NCBI GenBank assembly: GCA_004564215.1
Contig: CP024846.1
Span: 2,927,501-2,991,500, forward strand
Direction of reading: 5' to 3'
Source: Beijerinckiaceae bacterium
Lineage (GTDB): Bacteria; Pseudomonadota; Alphaproteobacteria; Rhizobiales; Beijerinckiaceae
Length of the DNA stretch: 64,000 nucleotides
The number at the start of each line of letters is the position of its first letter. Positions within the stretch are counted from its first letter, which is position 1. The position numbers and the translations under genes were made by a program. Below the pieces are notes generated by a model, which did no database searches, was not told where the DNA came from, and saw only the letters and a list, made by a program, of their open reading frames with translations. This document shows, in pieces, positions 44,561 to 53,668 of this stretch.

Positions 44561-45436
44561 ATGAGTGATCAGTCTGACCGCACCCCGCCGGACGCAGCCA
44601 AGCTGCAGGCTCCGATTGCTCGCCTGCTGCGGCCGCTCGTTCGGCTGTTGATCAGGAGTGGGATTACTTTCCCCGCACTCAGCGATTTGCTGCGCGAACT
44701 TTACGTCAACGTCGCCGAATATGATTTTGCATTAGCCGACAAGGAGCAAACCGACAGTCGCGTCAGCCTGCTCACAGGTATCCATCGCAAGGAGGTGCGG
44801 CGTCTGCGCGGGGCAGGAGCGCCGATCAGTGTCGTGCCGGCGTCTGTGTCACGGACGAGCCGCATCATCGCGCGATGGCTGGCGGCGCCGAACTTCACCG
44901 ATGAACAAGGAAGGCCGTTACCTTTGCCCAGGGTCGCTGACCTTGACTCATCGCCCTCATTTGAATCTCTCGTCGCGTCGGTGACTCGTGACGTCCGTCC
45001 CCGGGCGGTGCTCGACGAATGGCTTGATCGCAAGCTGGTGACGATCGATGCCGAGGGACGGATCGTTCTGTCCGAAGGGGCTTTCGTTCCGCAAAGCGGC
45101 AGCGATCAGCAGCTTTATTATCTCGGGCGCAATCTGCACGATCATGTCGCTGCCGCCGTCGCTAACGTCCTCGGCGAAGAGCCCCGTTATATGGAGCGCG
45201 CGGTCCATTACGATGGTTTGTCGTTGGACTTGGCCCAGCGCCTCGAAGACCGCTCACGGGAACTCGCGCTGGATGTGTTGCGGGAAGCCAATCGCGAGGC
45301 GCATGCCGCCTGCGAGGCCGATGTAGGAGGCGACTACCGCTGGACGCTCGGCGTCTATGTTTATCGAGAACGGGAACGTGACCCGGTTCCCGAGTCTGCA
45401 GATCCAGAGGGTAGTGCACAAGGGCCCGACCGGTGA
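44561..45436 (+). CDS. DUF6502 family protein
   Basis: A 291-residue cytoplasmic protein with the DUF6502 pattern: LQAPIARLLRPLVRLLIRSG near 11, FALADKEQTDSRVSLLTGIH and RKEVRRLR near 60-85 (helix-turn-helix-like), and RYMERAVHYDGLS near 209. The fold looks regulatory but no function is proven. It overlaps the next gene by four bases and forms a two-gene unit behind the GTGGGA sites. Confidence 0.85.
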   Translation: MSDQSDRTPPDAAKLQAPIARLLRPLVRLLIRSGITFPALSDLLRELYVNVAEYDFALADKEQTDSRVSLLTGIHRKEVRRLRGAGAPISVVPASVSRTSRIIARWLAAPNFTDEQGRPLPLPRVADLDSSPSFESLVASVTRDVRPRAVLDEWLDRKLVTIDAEGRIVLSEGAFVPQSGSDQQLYYLGRNLHDHVAAAVANVLGEEPRYMERAVHYDGLSLDLAQRLEDRSRELALDVLREANREAHAACEADVGGDYRWTLGVYVYRERERDPVPESADPEGSAQGPDR

Positions 45437-46710
45437 GCGATCGTCATCCTATAACGCGCAGACGTATTTTGGCTCTGTTCGCCGCCTTGCCGACTTTCAT
45501 GGGATCGTCCGGCCGCGTCACCATCGGGAAGCCGCTTGATCAAGGAATCGGCGGCACGGGCGTGGCTCCTTCGCCGAAGGAACGCGAAGGGGATAAAGGC
45601 ATTGGCGGCACCGGCGTCATCGGCTCCATTCAACGCTTCGGCAGCATTTTCGTGAACGACCTCCGCATCGCCTATCCGCAGGACGTGATCGTGCGGATCG
45701 ATGGCAAGGAAGCGGCGGCCGATGATTTGAAACTTGGACAGGTGGTGCGCGTGGTCGCGGAACAACGCGGCAAGGGGCTGACGACTCGAAGAATAGACGT
45801 GACGAGCGAAGTGGTCGGCCGCATCGATGGCGTTTCGCTCGGACGCTTCACGGTGCTCGGCCAGACCGTCTCGTTTTCCGGCCTCTCCTGGGCGGGAATG
45901 AAATGGCGTATTGGCGATCACGTTGCGGTCAGCGGTTTGCGGCGGCCGGACGGCGTGATCGTCGCGAGCTTGGTTGAGAAGCGACCCGGCGACGCGATGA
46001 AAGTTGCGGGGCCCATCGTAGAGACGTCTGACGGATCGTTGATGATTGGTGGTCTGAAGCTCGCCCGCGTGGACAGGACGTTGATCGGACGGCGTGTCGT
46101 ATTGGAGGGCCAACTGGTCAAGAATGTTTTCGAGGTCTCCGAGGGCGTCACCGAGCGGGCTCTGCTTGGACCCAATGTCAAAAAGCTTTCGGTGGAGGCC
46201 TATGTCGAACGCAGCGACGGCGGTTTGCGCCTTGGCTCGGGGTTGGAGGTCGTCGGCGGCCGCACCGCCGGCCTCCCGGCTCACGGATCCGTACGTGCCT
46301 TCATTACAACGGGAGTTGGGAGTGGGGGACAATTGCAGGTGGAGTCCATCCATCTCGATCGACGGGAAGGAGGTCCGGCCAATGGAGGCGGTTCGGCACC
46401 GGGAGAGCGGAACGACAAAGGCGGCATGAACCAACCGGGATCCGGAGGCTTCGGCAACCCGCAAGGATTTGACACTCCAGGTGGATTGGGCGGAGTCCCC
46501 GATGGGCTTGGCACGCCTGGGCTTGGCACGCCTGGGCTGGGCGGGCCTGGGCTGGGCGGAACTGGCGGATTTGACGCTCCAGGTGGATTGGGCGTTCCTG
46601 GTAGCGTGCCGGGGCTCGGGGCCCCGGGCCTACCTGGTCGAATCGGTGTTCCGGGTGGCCTGCCGGGGCTCGGCGGCTTCGGCGGCCCTGGCGGCGTTCC
46701 CAAGCGTTAG
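45433..46710 (+). CDS. Exported DUF5666 protein with Gly/Pro repeat tail
   Basis: A 425-residue protein starting at GTG within the DUF6502 stop (GTGA). A Tat-like N-terminus (TRRRILALFAALPTFMGSS) precedes two GIGGTGV repeats and at least two DUF5666 beta domains (65-320). The last 90 residues are imperfect repeats of Gly, Pro, Leu and Val (GLGTPGLGTPGLGGPGLGG). The pair DUF6502-DUF5666 recurs in proteobacteria but is uncharacterised; an exported adhesion or sensing role is a guess. Confidence 0.8.
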   Translation: MSDRHPITRRRILALFAALPTFMGSSGRVTIGKPLDQGIGGTGVAPSPKEREGDKGIGGTGVIGSIQRFGSIFVNDLRIAYPQDVIVRIDGKEAAADDLKLGQVVRVVAEQRGKGLTTRRIDVTSEVVGRIDGVSLGRFTVLGQTVSFSGLSWAGMKWRIGDHVAVSGLRRPDGVIVASLVEKRPGDAMKVAGPIVETSDGSLMIGGLKLARVDRTLIGRRVVLEGQLVKNVFEVSEGVTERALLGPNVKKLSVEAYVERSDGGLRLGSGLEVVGGRTAGLPAHGSVRAFITTGVGSGGQLQVESIHLDRREGGPANGGGSAPGERNDKGGMNQPGSGGFGNPQGFDTPGGLGGVPDGLGTPGLGTPGLGGPGLGGTGGFDAPGGLGVPGSVPGLGAPGLPGRIGVPGGLPGLGGFGGPGGVPKR

Positions 46711-46837
46711 CGGATCCTGCGAATTCGCTACCGAACATCGACAGCAAACCTATCAAGCCTCTTCCACCGGGACATCGGCCATATGTTCTAAATCGACTGT
46801 CCTGGATCGACCACTCGCCTTAGACGTGCCGGGGCTT

Positions 46838-47329
46838 TTAAGGTGTGCCATTCGCATTCGCCGTCGGACGGCGGGGCACAACGAGCTTGCCCACCAGAAT
46901 CTGGACGATTTCATCCCGCTGATTTTTCGTTTCGATGCGGACCGTGACCATGCCGCGGTCCGGGCGTGAGCGCGATGGCTTAATGTCAACGATCTCGCTT
47001 TCGACCCGCAAGACATCACCGGGACGCGTGGGACAAGGCCAAGTGATCTCGCCTCCAAGGCCGATAATTCCGCCGCCGATCGGTGCCCCGCCACCGACCA
47101 GAAGCCGCATGGTGATGGCCGCAGTGTGCCAGCCGCTTGCCACCAGCCCACCAAATAACGAGGCCTTTGCAGCCTCTTCATCGAGATGGAAGGATTGGGG
47201 ATCGAATTCCGCGGCGAAGGCTTTCACTTGCCTTTCGTCAAGAGCATGCGCGGCGCTGACGAAGCGCTGCCCCACGCGCATATCGTCCAAATAGAAGCGC
47301 CGGCTCGAATCATCTCGCGCGTCCGTCAT
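46838..47329 (-). CDS. MaoC-family hot-dog dehydratase
   Basis: A 163-residue MaoC-like (R)-enoyl-CoA hydratase fold. FAAEFDPQSFHLDEEAA near 40 holds the catalytic Asp and His, and LVASGWHTAAITMRLL is the hot-dog helix. The family hydrates enoyl-CoA or acts in fatty-acid or PHA metabolism. The ATG at 47329 is the family start. The gene is convergent with DUF5666. Confidence 0.88.
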   Translation of the reverse strand: MTDARDDSSRRFYLDDMRVGQRFVSAAHALDERQVKAFAAEFDPQSFHLDEEAAKASLFGGLVASGWHTAAITMRLLVGGGAPIGGGIIGLGGEITWPCPTRPGDVLRVESEIVDIKPSRSRPDRGMVTVRIETKNQRDEIVQILVGKLVVPRRPTANANGTP

Positions 47330-47597
47330 GGTTGAGAGTCACCCATGCTGTGGTCAATCTCGCTGCGTTACGATCTCGCGCGAAGCGAACAGAGGCTCAA
47401 GGCGAAAATCACTCATGTTTTGTCGTCCTCGAAAAGAGCCGGCGAACATGCGCCCCGTCATTGGTTCACGACAAAATGAGCGGATCACGCATCGACAGTT
47501 GACGCTTTGCCGACACCTCGTGCGCAACAGCACGGCAGCGAATAAGAGTATTGTGAAAAAAAAGCAATTACCAAAACTCATTCGGGAGTGATTGCCT

Positions 47598-47888
47598 GTG
47601 TTAGGTGCCTTGATCCTTAGCCTCTTAACTGGCGCAATTCTTGGACGAATTTTTGCGGCTTTCATTCTCTTGCCGACCTGCTGCGGCTTGGCGATCGCCG
47701 TTTTGGTTTCGTCGTCCTGGCACGGACAGGCGAGCGCTATGCAAACCGGCTTTGAAATCGCTCTCATGATTGGGAGCCTTCAAATTGGCTATGCTTTAAC
47801 GTCGGGCCTGTTGTCAGGCGTTTTTGCTGACATGATGCAACATATCCGTTTTCGTGTGCCATCGCAGACGCCGACGCCGCAACGCTAA
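47598..47888 (+). CDS. Small membrane protein
   Basis: A 96-residue protein from a GTG with GGGAG upstream; TTG six bases earlier is an alternative. Three hydrophobic stretches (LGALILSLLTGAILG, LLPTCCGLAIAVLVSS and IALMIGSLQIGYALTSG) make it an integral membrane protein. The C-terminus is polar. Function unknown. Confidence 0.55.
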   Translation: MLGALILSLLTGAILGRIFAAFILLPTCCGLAIAVLVSSSWHGQASAMQTGFEIALMIGSLQIGYALTSGLLSGVFADMMQHIRFRVPSQTPTPQR

Positions 47889-48103
47889 AGTCACGACAGC
47901 TGTTTCGTTGCCGAGACTTGATCGACGACATCCCATATTCGGCTCTGTGTTTCACATGACGAAGCACATGAGCATCAAACTGGGCGCAAGAGGGCGAAGG
48001 GCAATGCATTTTGTTTGGGTTGCGCTGAATGAACAGCACCTCGAATTGGATCTATTGGATTTCTGCAATGGGGGATTTACGGGCGGTAAGAGGAGGTAGA
48101 CAC

Positions 48104-48343
48104 ATGGTTGACGTGATTAAATTAAAAACCGGCGAAAGGGATACGGCGGAAGGCTCTGACGGTCCCTTGGGCGGAAAGATCAAGGAGATTCGCAGTGTGT
48201 TGCGGATGGCCTATGAAGCGGGCCGCGCAAAAGGGCGTGAAGAAGCAAGACGCGAGTTGCTCGGCAGTTTGGAAACCACCGAGAATATTGCCGCCGAGAC
48301 CGCAGCGGAAACACCCAAAGAAGAAGACTCCGGGGAGAGCTGA
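48104..48343 (+). CDS. Small charged hypothetical protein
   Basis: A 79-residue protein with an excellent ribosome site (AGGAGGT before the ATG). The sequence MVDVIKLKTGERDTAEGSDG leads to a basic helix RMAYEAGRAKGREEARRELL and an acidic end. No family was recognised, but signals strongly support expression. Confidence 0.65.
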   Translation: MVDVIKLKTGERDTAEGSDGPLGGKIKEIRSVLRMAYEAGRAKGREEARRELLGSLETTENIAAETAAETPKEEDSGES

Positions 48344-48444
48344 AAGCTTCGTCCCGTGATGAGTGGAACTAGAGTCTGGCTTCGCGATTGTCCCGGGAAG
48401 GAAATGGAGTAGCGAGGTTGGAATGTTACTTGTTTTTCTGCTTC

Positions 48445-48606
48445 ATGACGGCGCCCGTGCCGGGCATCGTCCCCGACGGAGCCGGCGGCTACTTGCCCTT
48501 CACAAACAGCCGGGTCCTACCGGACGGTTCGCTTCGGCCATATGATCCGTTGATTGATGGCTCTTTCGCGGGCGATCCGATACAAGCCCTTGTCGAGCCC
48601 TTTTAG
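48445..48606 (+). CDS. Possible 53-residue protein
   Basis: The frame from the ATG at 48445 (MTAPVPGIVPDGAGGYLPFT) to RPYDPLIDGSF reads like a folded extracytoplasmic peptide. No ribosome site or family supports it. Kept at low confidence. Confidence 0.3.
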   Translation: MTAPVPGIVPDGAGGYLPFTNSRVLPDGSLRPYDPLIDGSFAGDPIQALVEPF

Positions 48607-48767
48607 GTTTTGCTCGACGCATGTTCCCGTCCTTAAATGGCCCTTATCTGATGACGAGAATTCGGGGCAGCTCCGGTCGCCAGGTCTTTTTCGTGAGCAA
48701 GGGGTTCATAGGCCCACCTCCGTAATGTCCGAGGCTCGGATCTCTGCGAGAAGGATTGGTCGTCGGC

Positions 48768-49949
48768 ATGCGGTTAGATGCTCTGGACTGGCTTAATTTT
48801 TTCCTCGCCGATGTGCGTGGCGGGCTCGGCCCATATCTCAATGTTTTTTTGCTCACTAGAATGGATTGGAGTCAGGCCGCAATCGGCGCGGTGCTGACGA
48901 CCAGCGGCCTCATCGGAGTCATGGCGCACCCGGCCGTGGGCGTTTTTATCGACAACACCCGGGCAAAGCGGGCTCTCATCATTGCCGGTGTCCTTCTCCT
49001 CTCATGCTGCGGTCTCGCGATTGTATGGATGCCGGTCACACCCGTCGTTCTCATCGCGGATATCTTCATGGCCGTTCTTGGCGGTGTTTTCGCGCCAACC
49101 GTGGCCGCGATCACTCTTGGCATGTTCGGACGCGACGCGCTAGCGGCCCGCCTCGGCCGCAACGCCGCATTTGATCGGGCCGGCAACATCTTCATCGCAC
49201 TCTTTGTCGGCGTTCTCGGAGCGGCTTACACGCAAGAAACGCCGTTCTATCTCACACCGATTTTTGCGGGGCTGACGACGATCGCGGTGCTCTCGATTCC
49301 GGCCGGTGCCATTAATCATGATCAAGCCCGTGGTCTTCCGACGAATGGTTCTCACCATGCGCTGCCCACAAACTGGCGAGCGTTACTCAAGGTTCGCCCG
49401 CTTGTCGTGTTCGCGTCCGCCGCGGGGCTCTTTCATTTCGCCAACGCACCGATGCTGCCGCTCGTCGTCCAGAAGCTTGCACTGGCCAATCCCGGTTGGG
49501 AAACGAGCCTCACCTCCGCCGCCATTATCGTCGCGCAGTTCGCTACGATCTTGATGGCGCTGCTGGTGACCCGGGCGAATACGCTAGGTCGCAGGCCGCT
49601 TTTGCTGCTCGCATTCGCCGCGCTCCCGCTGCGTGGCTTTCTTTGCATGTCGTTCGATGATCCGTCCTGGCTCCTGGCGGTGCAAGTTTTGGATGGCGTT
49701 GGGGGCGGGCTTTTCGATGCACTTCTGCCGCTCGTCCTCGCCGATATTATGGGTGGGACCGGCCATTACAGTCTCGCCCGCGGCGTTCTTGGCACCCTTC
49801 AAGGTATCGGCGGCTCATCGAGCCAGGTCGTGGCAGGATATATCGTCGCGATGGTGGGGTATAGCGCCGCCTTTTTCACACTTGCGATGATCGGAACCGC
49901 GGGTCTCCTTCTCATCCTCATCCTTATGCCGGAGACCAAGCCGGTCTAA
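48768..49949 (+). CDS. MFS transporter
   Basis: A 393-residue twelve-helix major facilitator starting MRLDALDWLNFFLADVRGGL. The N-terminal half has GVFIDNTRAKRALIIAG (motif A-like) and the C-terminal half GGLFDALLPLVLADIMGGTG. AAGGA lies upstream, with a second possible TTG start. Related proteins include uncharacterised proton symporters of alphaproteobacteria. The substrate is not predictable. Confidence 0.85.
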   Translation: MRLDALDWLNFFLADVRGGLGPYLNVFLLTRMDWSQAAIGAVLTTSGLIGVMAHPAVGVFIDNTRAKRALIIAGVLLLSCCGLAIVWMPVTPVVLIADIFMAVLGGVFAPTVAAITLGMFGRDALAARLGRNAAFDRAGNIFIALFVGVLGAAYTQETPFYLTPIFAGLTTIAVLSIPAGAINHDQARGLPTNGSHHALPTNWRALLKVRPLVVFASAAGLFHFANAPMLPLVVQKLALANPGWETSLTSAAIIVAQFATILMALLVTRANTLGRRPLLLLAFAALPLRGFLCMSFDDPSWLLAVQVLDGVGGGLFDALLPLVLADIMGGTGHYSLARGVLGTLQGIGGSSSQVVAGYIVAMVGYSAAFFTLAMIGTAGLLLILILMPETKPV

Positions 49950-49977
49950 CTGCGATTTCGTTGCCGCGTACAGCATA

Positions 49978-50005
49978 GTCATACACACGTCGTCATACAT
50001 GCGTC
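49978..50005. repeat. Tandem 14-bp repeat
   Basis: GTCATACACACGTC (49978-49991) is followed at once by GTCATACATGCGTC (49992-50005), two mismatches. It lies 30 bp after the MFS stop and 220 bp before the DUF883-like gene. It may bind a regulator or be random. Confidence 0.45.
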
Positions 50006-50224
50006 GTACCGGCGTCACGAACTTGGCCTCGTCCAATCGATGGATCCATTGCAGCCTCCGGCGGAACCAAGCTTCGTGGGCGTACGTTGAGGGGCCGGTA
50101 TGTGGTGATAGAGCGGATCGCCATCATTAGCAGCGCTTCGAATCATCTGCCCTGGTCCGACGCTTGTCTCTTCGCATTTTTGTTTGGCCTTCGGCCAACC
50201 GCACCCAATCAGAGGAAAAACATC

Positions 50225-50692
50225 ATGGAAGAACGCCAATCGCAATCCAGATCTGCCGCTACCGGCGGCATCAATGATGGCCCCTACAGCGCAGTAGGAA
50301 AATCCGGTTCATCAATTGCGGAATCGGCGGCTCGCGGCAAGGAAGCCGTCGGCAATGCCGCAAGTGAGGCGATGGACTCGGCAGCAGCAGATTGGCAGTC
50401 GTTACGAAATGACCTGAACGGCGTCAAGGATACCGTCGCGAAGTTCATGTCGCAGGCAGGTACCGAGGCTGCAAGAACGGCACGTGACGTGACCTCCAAC
50501 GTGGCGGGCCAGGTTACCACTGCGGCCACCAATATGGCCGGAAGCAGCGCGGAGATGGCTTCTGCGGCGAATGAACAGGCCAAGGCTTTTGCATCCGAAG
50601 TCGAAACTGTGATTCGGCGCAATCCGATCGGTGCGATGGCAGGGGCGGTGCTTGTTGGCATATTGATCGGGCTCGTAGGACGCCGAAGCTGA
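50225..50692 (+). CDS. DUF883/ElaB-YqjD-like membrane-anchored protein
   Basis: A 155-residue protein. Long amphipathic helices (AADWQSLRNDLNGVKDTVAK onward) lead to a C-terminal anchor RRNPIGAMAGAVLVGILIGL with small-residue spacing. That architecture matches ElaB/YqjD/DUF883 proteins, which bind ribosomes or the inner membrane under stress. The ATG at 50225 was chosen over a long upstream open frame. Its stop overlaps the next start. Confidence 0.75.
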   Translation: MEERQSQSRSAATGGINDGPYSAVGKSGSSIAESAARGKEAVGNAASEAMDSAAADWQSLRNDLNGVKDTVAKFMSQAGTEAARTARDVTSNVAGQVTTAATNMAGSSAEMASAANEQAKAFASEVETVIRRNPIGAMAGAVLVGILIGLVGRRS

Positions 50693-51417
50693 TGTTGTTC
50701 CGAATCCTCAAGTTGCTGGGGCTTGATGTTCCAGCTCAAGTAGAAGCGGCAAAAGCGAGCGTTGAGCTGCGGGTCGAACAGGCGGTCTGTCAAGGCAAAC
50801 GGCTCGCTCAGAAAGCAGCGGTGATCTTTGCCCTTTACGCGCTCGCCGGGATGACGGGGGTGCTGGCGGTGGGGATCGGCCTGATCGGGTTGTATCGTTG
50901 GGCCTTGCAAGAGTGGGGCGCCGATACATCGCTGGCAATCATTGGCGGTGTCTTGGGCCTATTGACTGTGGTCTTCGCGGCGGTGGCCGCGATCAAGGGC
51001 AAATCCTTGGCGTCCGAAGGGATAGGAATGCAAAGTGACGCCCCGAAGCCAACGGCCAATCTCAGTGCCCTCATGGGCGCGCCGGCCATCGGTGCGGACG
51101 CCGCAAGCGCGTTTGGTTCCGGCGCGAGTATGGATTTTGCTCCTTCGAGTGCGATGTCGATGGTGCCAAGTACATCCGCCAGCGATCTGGTGCAGCCTTT
51201 GGCTGCCTTTCTGAAGAAAATCGGCAAATATCCCGGCGCGGGCAATCCGGTCGTAGACGACCTCATCGAGAATATGGGGGCGACCGCGCGGGGCACGGCG
51301 GAAGAAGTGGTTGACCGCGCCGCCAAGACGATCCGCTACGGCGACCGCGGGCAGGTGGTTTTCGTCATGACCGGGGCCGCATTCGTTGGTTGGCTGCTCA
51401 CCCGTACCCGGCAATAA
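50692..51417 (+). CDS. Holin-superfamily-like membrane protein
   Basis: A 241-residue protein, translation coupled to the DUF883-like gene (TGATG). Two helices near 45-67 and 77-98 follow a helical N-terminus; a third sits at the extreme C-terminus (VVFVMTGAAFVGWLLTR). Between them lies a Ser/Ala/Met-rich linker. The pairing resembles DUF883-plus-phage-holin III modules in Hyphomicrobiales, but a lysis role is unlikely. Confidence 0.65.
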   Translation: MLFRILKLLGLDVPAQVEAAKASVELRVEQAVCQGKRLAQKAAVIFALYALAGMTGVLAVGIGLIGLYRWALQEWGADTSLAIIGGVLGLLTVVFAAVAAIKGKSLASEGIGMQSDAPKPTANLSALMGAPAIGADAASAFGSGASMDFAPSSAMSMVPSTSASDLVQPLAAFLKKIGKYPGAGNPVVDDLIENMGATARGTAEEVVDRAAKTIRYGDRGQVVFVMTGAAFVGWLLTRTRQ

Positions 51418-51454
51418 TCTTCAAGGAGCATCTACCGTTTCACAGCAAAATTTG

Positions 51455-51496
51455 CCGAGGCCTCCAATTGATTTTGGAGCCTCGGTCTCGTTTTGC
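51455..51496 (+). terminator. Terminator after the holin-like gene
   Basis: CCGAGGCCTCCAA and TTGGAGCCTCGG form a stem with one bulged base around TTGATT-like loop bases. A TCTCGTTTTG tail follows. It lies 37 bp after the stop at 51417, so it likely ends that two-gene transcript. Confidence 0.75.
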
Positions 51497-51661
51497 TTGG
51501 CGGCGCAACCCAAGCTCGTCTCGGGGGTTCACAGAGTTTCGGGGGCTATCTTCGACGACGCAACGCCAGAAGGGCGGTCACCTGTTGACGCAGGTAAAAA
51601 AGCGGACTCAACTCGATGTTGGCGGCAGCAATGTCTTGGAGTTTCAGGAAGGCGATCATCC

Positions 51662-51874
51662 ATGAAACATGAGCTGTGGCGTGAGAGGCTGGCTTATTGT
51701 GCTCTCGGGGTCGTTGCGGCGTTTATGCTGGCTTCGGTCGCACGGATGTGGGCTCATATGGCGGAGATGGTTTCAATCCTGGGCGCGGCCAGAGCCTATG
51801 CCATCGGATCGACGATCAGCGTGGCGGGCTTATTGGCAATCGTCATGGTCTTTTCGCCCGACCGAAACGTATGA
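51662..51874 (+). CDS. Small two-helix membrane protein
   Basis: A 70-residue protein (MKHELWRERLAYCALGVVAA) with helices at about 11-28 and 44-64. AGGAAGG precedes the ATG by about ten bases. It sits between the holin-like and CBS genes and may belong to the same envelope/stress neighbourhood. Function unknown. Confidence 0.55.
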   Translation: MKHELWRERLAYCALGVVAAFMLASVARMWAHMAEMVSILGAARAYAIGSTISVAGLLAIVMVFSPDRNV

Positions 51875-52041
51875 GGGGTGAACTGTAACGGTTAAGGCTG
51901 GCGGAAGCCTGTTCGCGGCAAGACGCCGCACAGCGCTCTTGCTTAGGCTTGAGACCGGGTGCATCCTGACGCAATTCAGTGCACTGCCTGCGGGCAGCCG
52001 AAGCAAACCGATGGAAAATTGGTTGCGAAAGGGAGGCAAAA

Positions 52042-52473
52042 ATGACAATCGCGCGCATTCTCGCCGCCAAGGGCGCAGACGTGGTCACGACCCAGCCGCA
52101 TCGAACTTTGGCCGAAGTTGCCGAAGTTCTGGCGGCGAAAAACATTGGTGCGGTCGTGGTCGCCGATGCTCAAGGCAAGGTTATTGGCATTTTATCTGAA
52201 CGCGACATCATCCGCGCAGTCGCCAAGCGCGGTGTCTCCGTATTCAATGACGCGGCGTCGATGCACATGACCGCCGAGGTCACCACCACACGTGAAGACG
52301 AATGCGTTCATGTCGCCATGGAGAAAATGACCGACGGCCGGTTCCGGCATCTCCCGGTTTTGCGCCATGAGAGGCTGGTCGGGTTGGTGTCGATCGGCGA
52401 CCTCGTTAAGCAACGCCTTGCTGAATATGAATATGAGCAGAAAGTCTTGCGAGACTATATCGCGACGGCTTGA
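52042..52473 (+). CDS. Two-CBS-domain protein
   Basis: A 143-residue protein made only of paired CBS domains. The blocks GKVIGILSERDIIRAVAKRG and ERLVGLVSIGDLVKQRL close each motif. Such proteins bind adenosyl nucleotides and regulate partner enzymes or redox. AGGGAGGC precedes the ATG. It converges on ptsN. This is the YbaP/CBSX-like stand-alone type common in alphaproteobacteria. Confidence 0.88.
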   Translation: MTIARILAAKGADVVTTQPHRTLAEVAEVLAAKNIGAVVVADAQGKVIGILSERDIIRAVAKRGVSVFNDAASMHMTAEVTTTREDECVHVAMEKMTDGRFRHLPVLRHERLVGLVSIGDLVKQRLAEYEYEQKVLRDYIATA

Positions 52474-52515
52474 GCCGTTTCATGCCGCCAAAAGGCGCAC
52501 AGCCGGAGACTTCGC

Positions 52516-52992
52516 TTAGCTTCCCGTCTCTGCCTTAGGTGCATGGTGCGGTTCGCAAAGCAGATGGTAAAGCGTTGTGCCACTTGCGGCCTTGCGCAGT
52601 TTCGCGGCGAACTCCTTGTCGCGCAAACGCCGTGAGATGGCGGCAAGTGTGGCAAGGTGTTCCCCGCCGGCTGTCGCGGGAATCAACAGAAGGAAAACCA
52701 AGTCGACAGGCTTGCCGTCGATCGAGTCGAAATGAATCGGTCGGTGAAGCCGGACAAACATGCCGAAGAACTGATCCAATCCCGCCACGCGCGCATGCGG
52801 AAGGGCAAACCCTTCACCGAGCCCGGTCGAACCCAATTTTTCGCGGGCTTGCAAGGCGTCGAAGAGCATTGTCGAATCGAGGTGAAGCGAGGTCGCCGCG
52901 CGTGAGGCGAGATCGAGAAGCAATTGCTCCTTGTTGCTCGCGCGGGCGCCGAAAACGACGCGGCTCGGATCGATCAGATCAGCGAGATCCAT
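52516..52992 (-). CDS. ptsN: PTS EIIA-Ntr-like protein (PtsN)
   Basis: A 158-residue EIIA domain. The phosphorylated His is in GFALPHARV near residue 66. It belongs to the nitrogen PTS, whose phospho-state controls potassium transport and stress signals. The usual rpoN-hpf neighbours are absent, so it may be a second, specialised copy. It converges on the CBS gene and could share its regulation. Confidence 0.85.
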   Translation of the reverse strand: MDLADLIDPSRVVFGARASNKEQLLLDLASRAATSLHLDSTMLFDALQAREKLGSTGLGEGFALPHARVAGLDQFFGMFVRLHRPIHFDSIDGKPVDLVFLLLIPATAGGEHLATLAAISRRLRDKEFAAKLRKAASGTTLYHLLCEPHHAPKAETGS

Positions 52993-53080
52993 GACTATCC
53001 CGGTGTGGGCGGGGGAGGTGGCGAAGTTCGTACTGCAGCGTCGCTAACGAGGCTGCCTTTGCTTGTTTGAGCATGAGACA

Positions 53081-53308
53081 CTAGCGCTTGGGTGTTCGCG
53101 ACTTGAGGGCATCGGCGACCTGAAGGACCCACAATATACCAAAAAGCAGGAGTCCAAACCAAGCCAGAGGAATGAGCCAAGGATAGGGCTCGAGCGGCGG
53201 AATCAAGCCGTAATGGAGCAGAAGGATGACGATCCCGAATGTCGCGGAGATGCCCAAATGAGGGTCAGTCAGCTCCATTTTTAAGATTTCGAGCCATCTG
53301 GATGCCAT
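53081..53308 (-). CDS. Small membrane protein
   Basis: A 75-residue protein (MASRWLEILKMELTDPHLGI) with two helices, ISATFGIVILLLHYGLIPP and PLAWFGLLLFGILWVLQVA. The ATG at 53308 is preferred to one four codons upstream. No family was recognised. Confidence 0.55.
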   Translation of the reverse strand: MASRWLEILKMELTDPHLGISATFGIVILLLHYGLIPPLEPYPWLIPLAWFGLLLFGILWVLQVADALKSRTPKR

Positions 53309-53551
53309 GGAATGCCTCAAAATCCTGCGGTTTTGCGACCGCGCGACGAGGCGTCGGCACCGGCTTGGAAAACGGGTAGCTTCTTTCTGGCATCAAGGAA
53401 ATAGCCCCATTTTGCTTTTTTGTTGGATTTGGGCCGGCGGCGCATGCCAGCTGGCTCGCGTCGTATGCTACCGGCCCAGGAGGGCGCCTGAAATGAGCCG
53501 CTCGCCGGCAATAGCGCTAGGATGGATCGCCGATAGCCGAAAGGATTCGCA

Positions 53552-53668
53552 ATGATTGATTGGAAAATATGGGCCGACCGCGCGCTGAAAATTTGCGCGG
53601 TCGCCATTGTGATCGGGCTGATCTCGGCGGCGCTTGCCGCCATGTTAGCCCTTTTTGTAGTCAAATGA
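53552..53668 (+). CDS. 38-residue single-helix membrane peptide
   Basis: ATG 53552 to TGA 53668 encodes MIDWKIWADRALK followed by one hydrophobic helix and a VVK end. AAGGA lies seven bases before the ATG. The size and make-up match small regulatory or toxin-like membrane peptides, but no antitoxin or partner is visible. Confidence 0.6.
   Translation: MIDWKIWADRALKICAVAIVIGLISAALAAMLALFVVK

Noticed and set aside
46440..46700. Repeated GC-rich units as a possible CRISPR or VNTR
   Set aside because: The repeats encode the Gly/Pro tail of the DUF5666 protein in frame and have no spacer structure.
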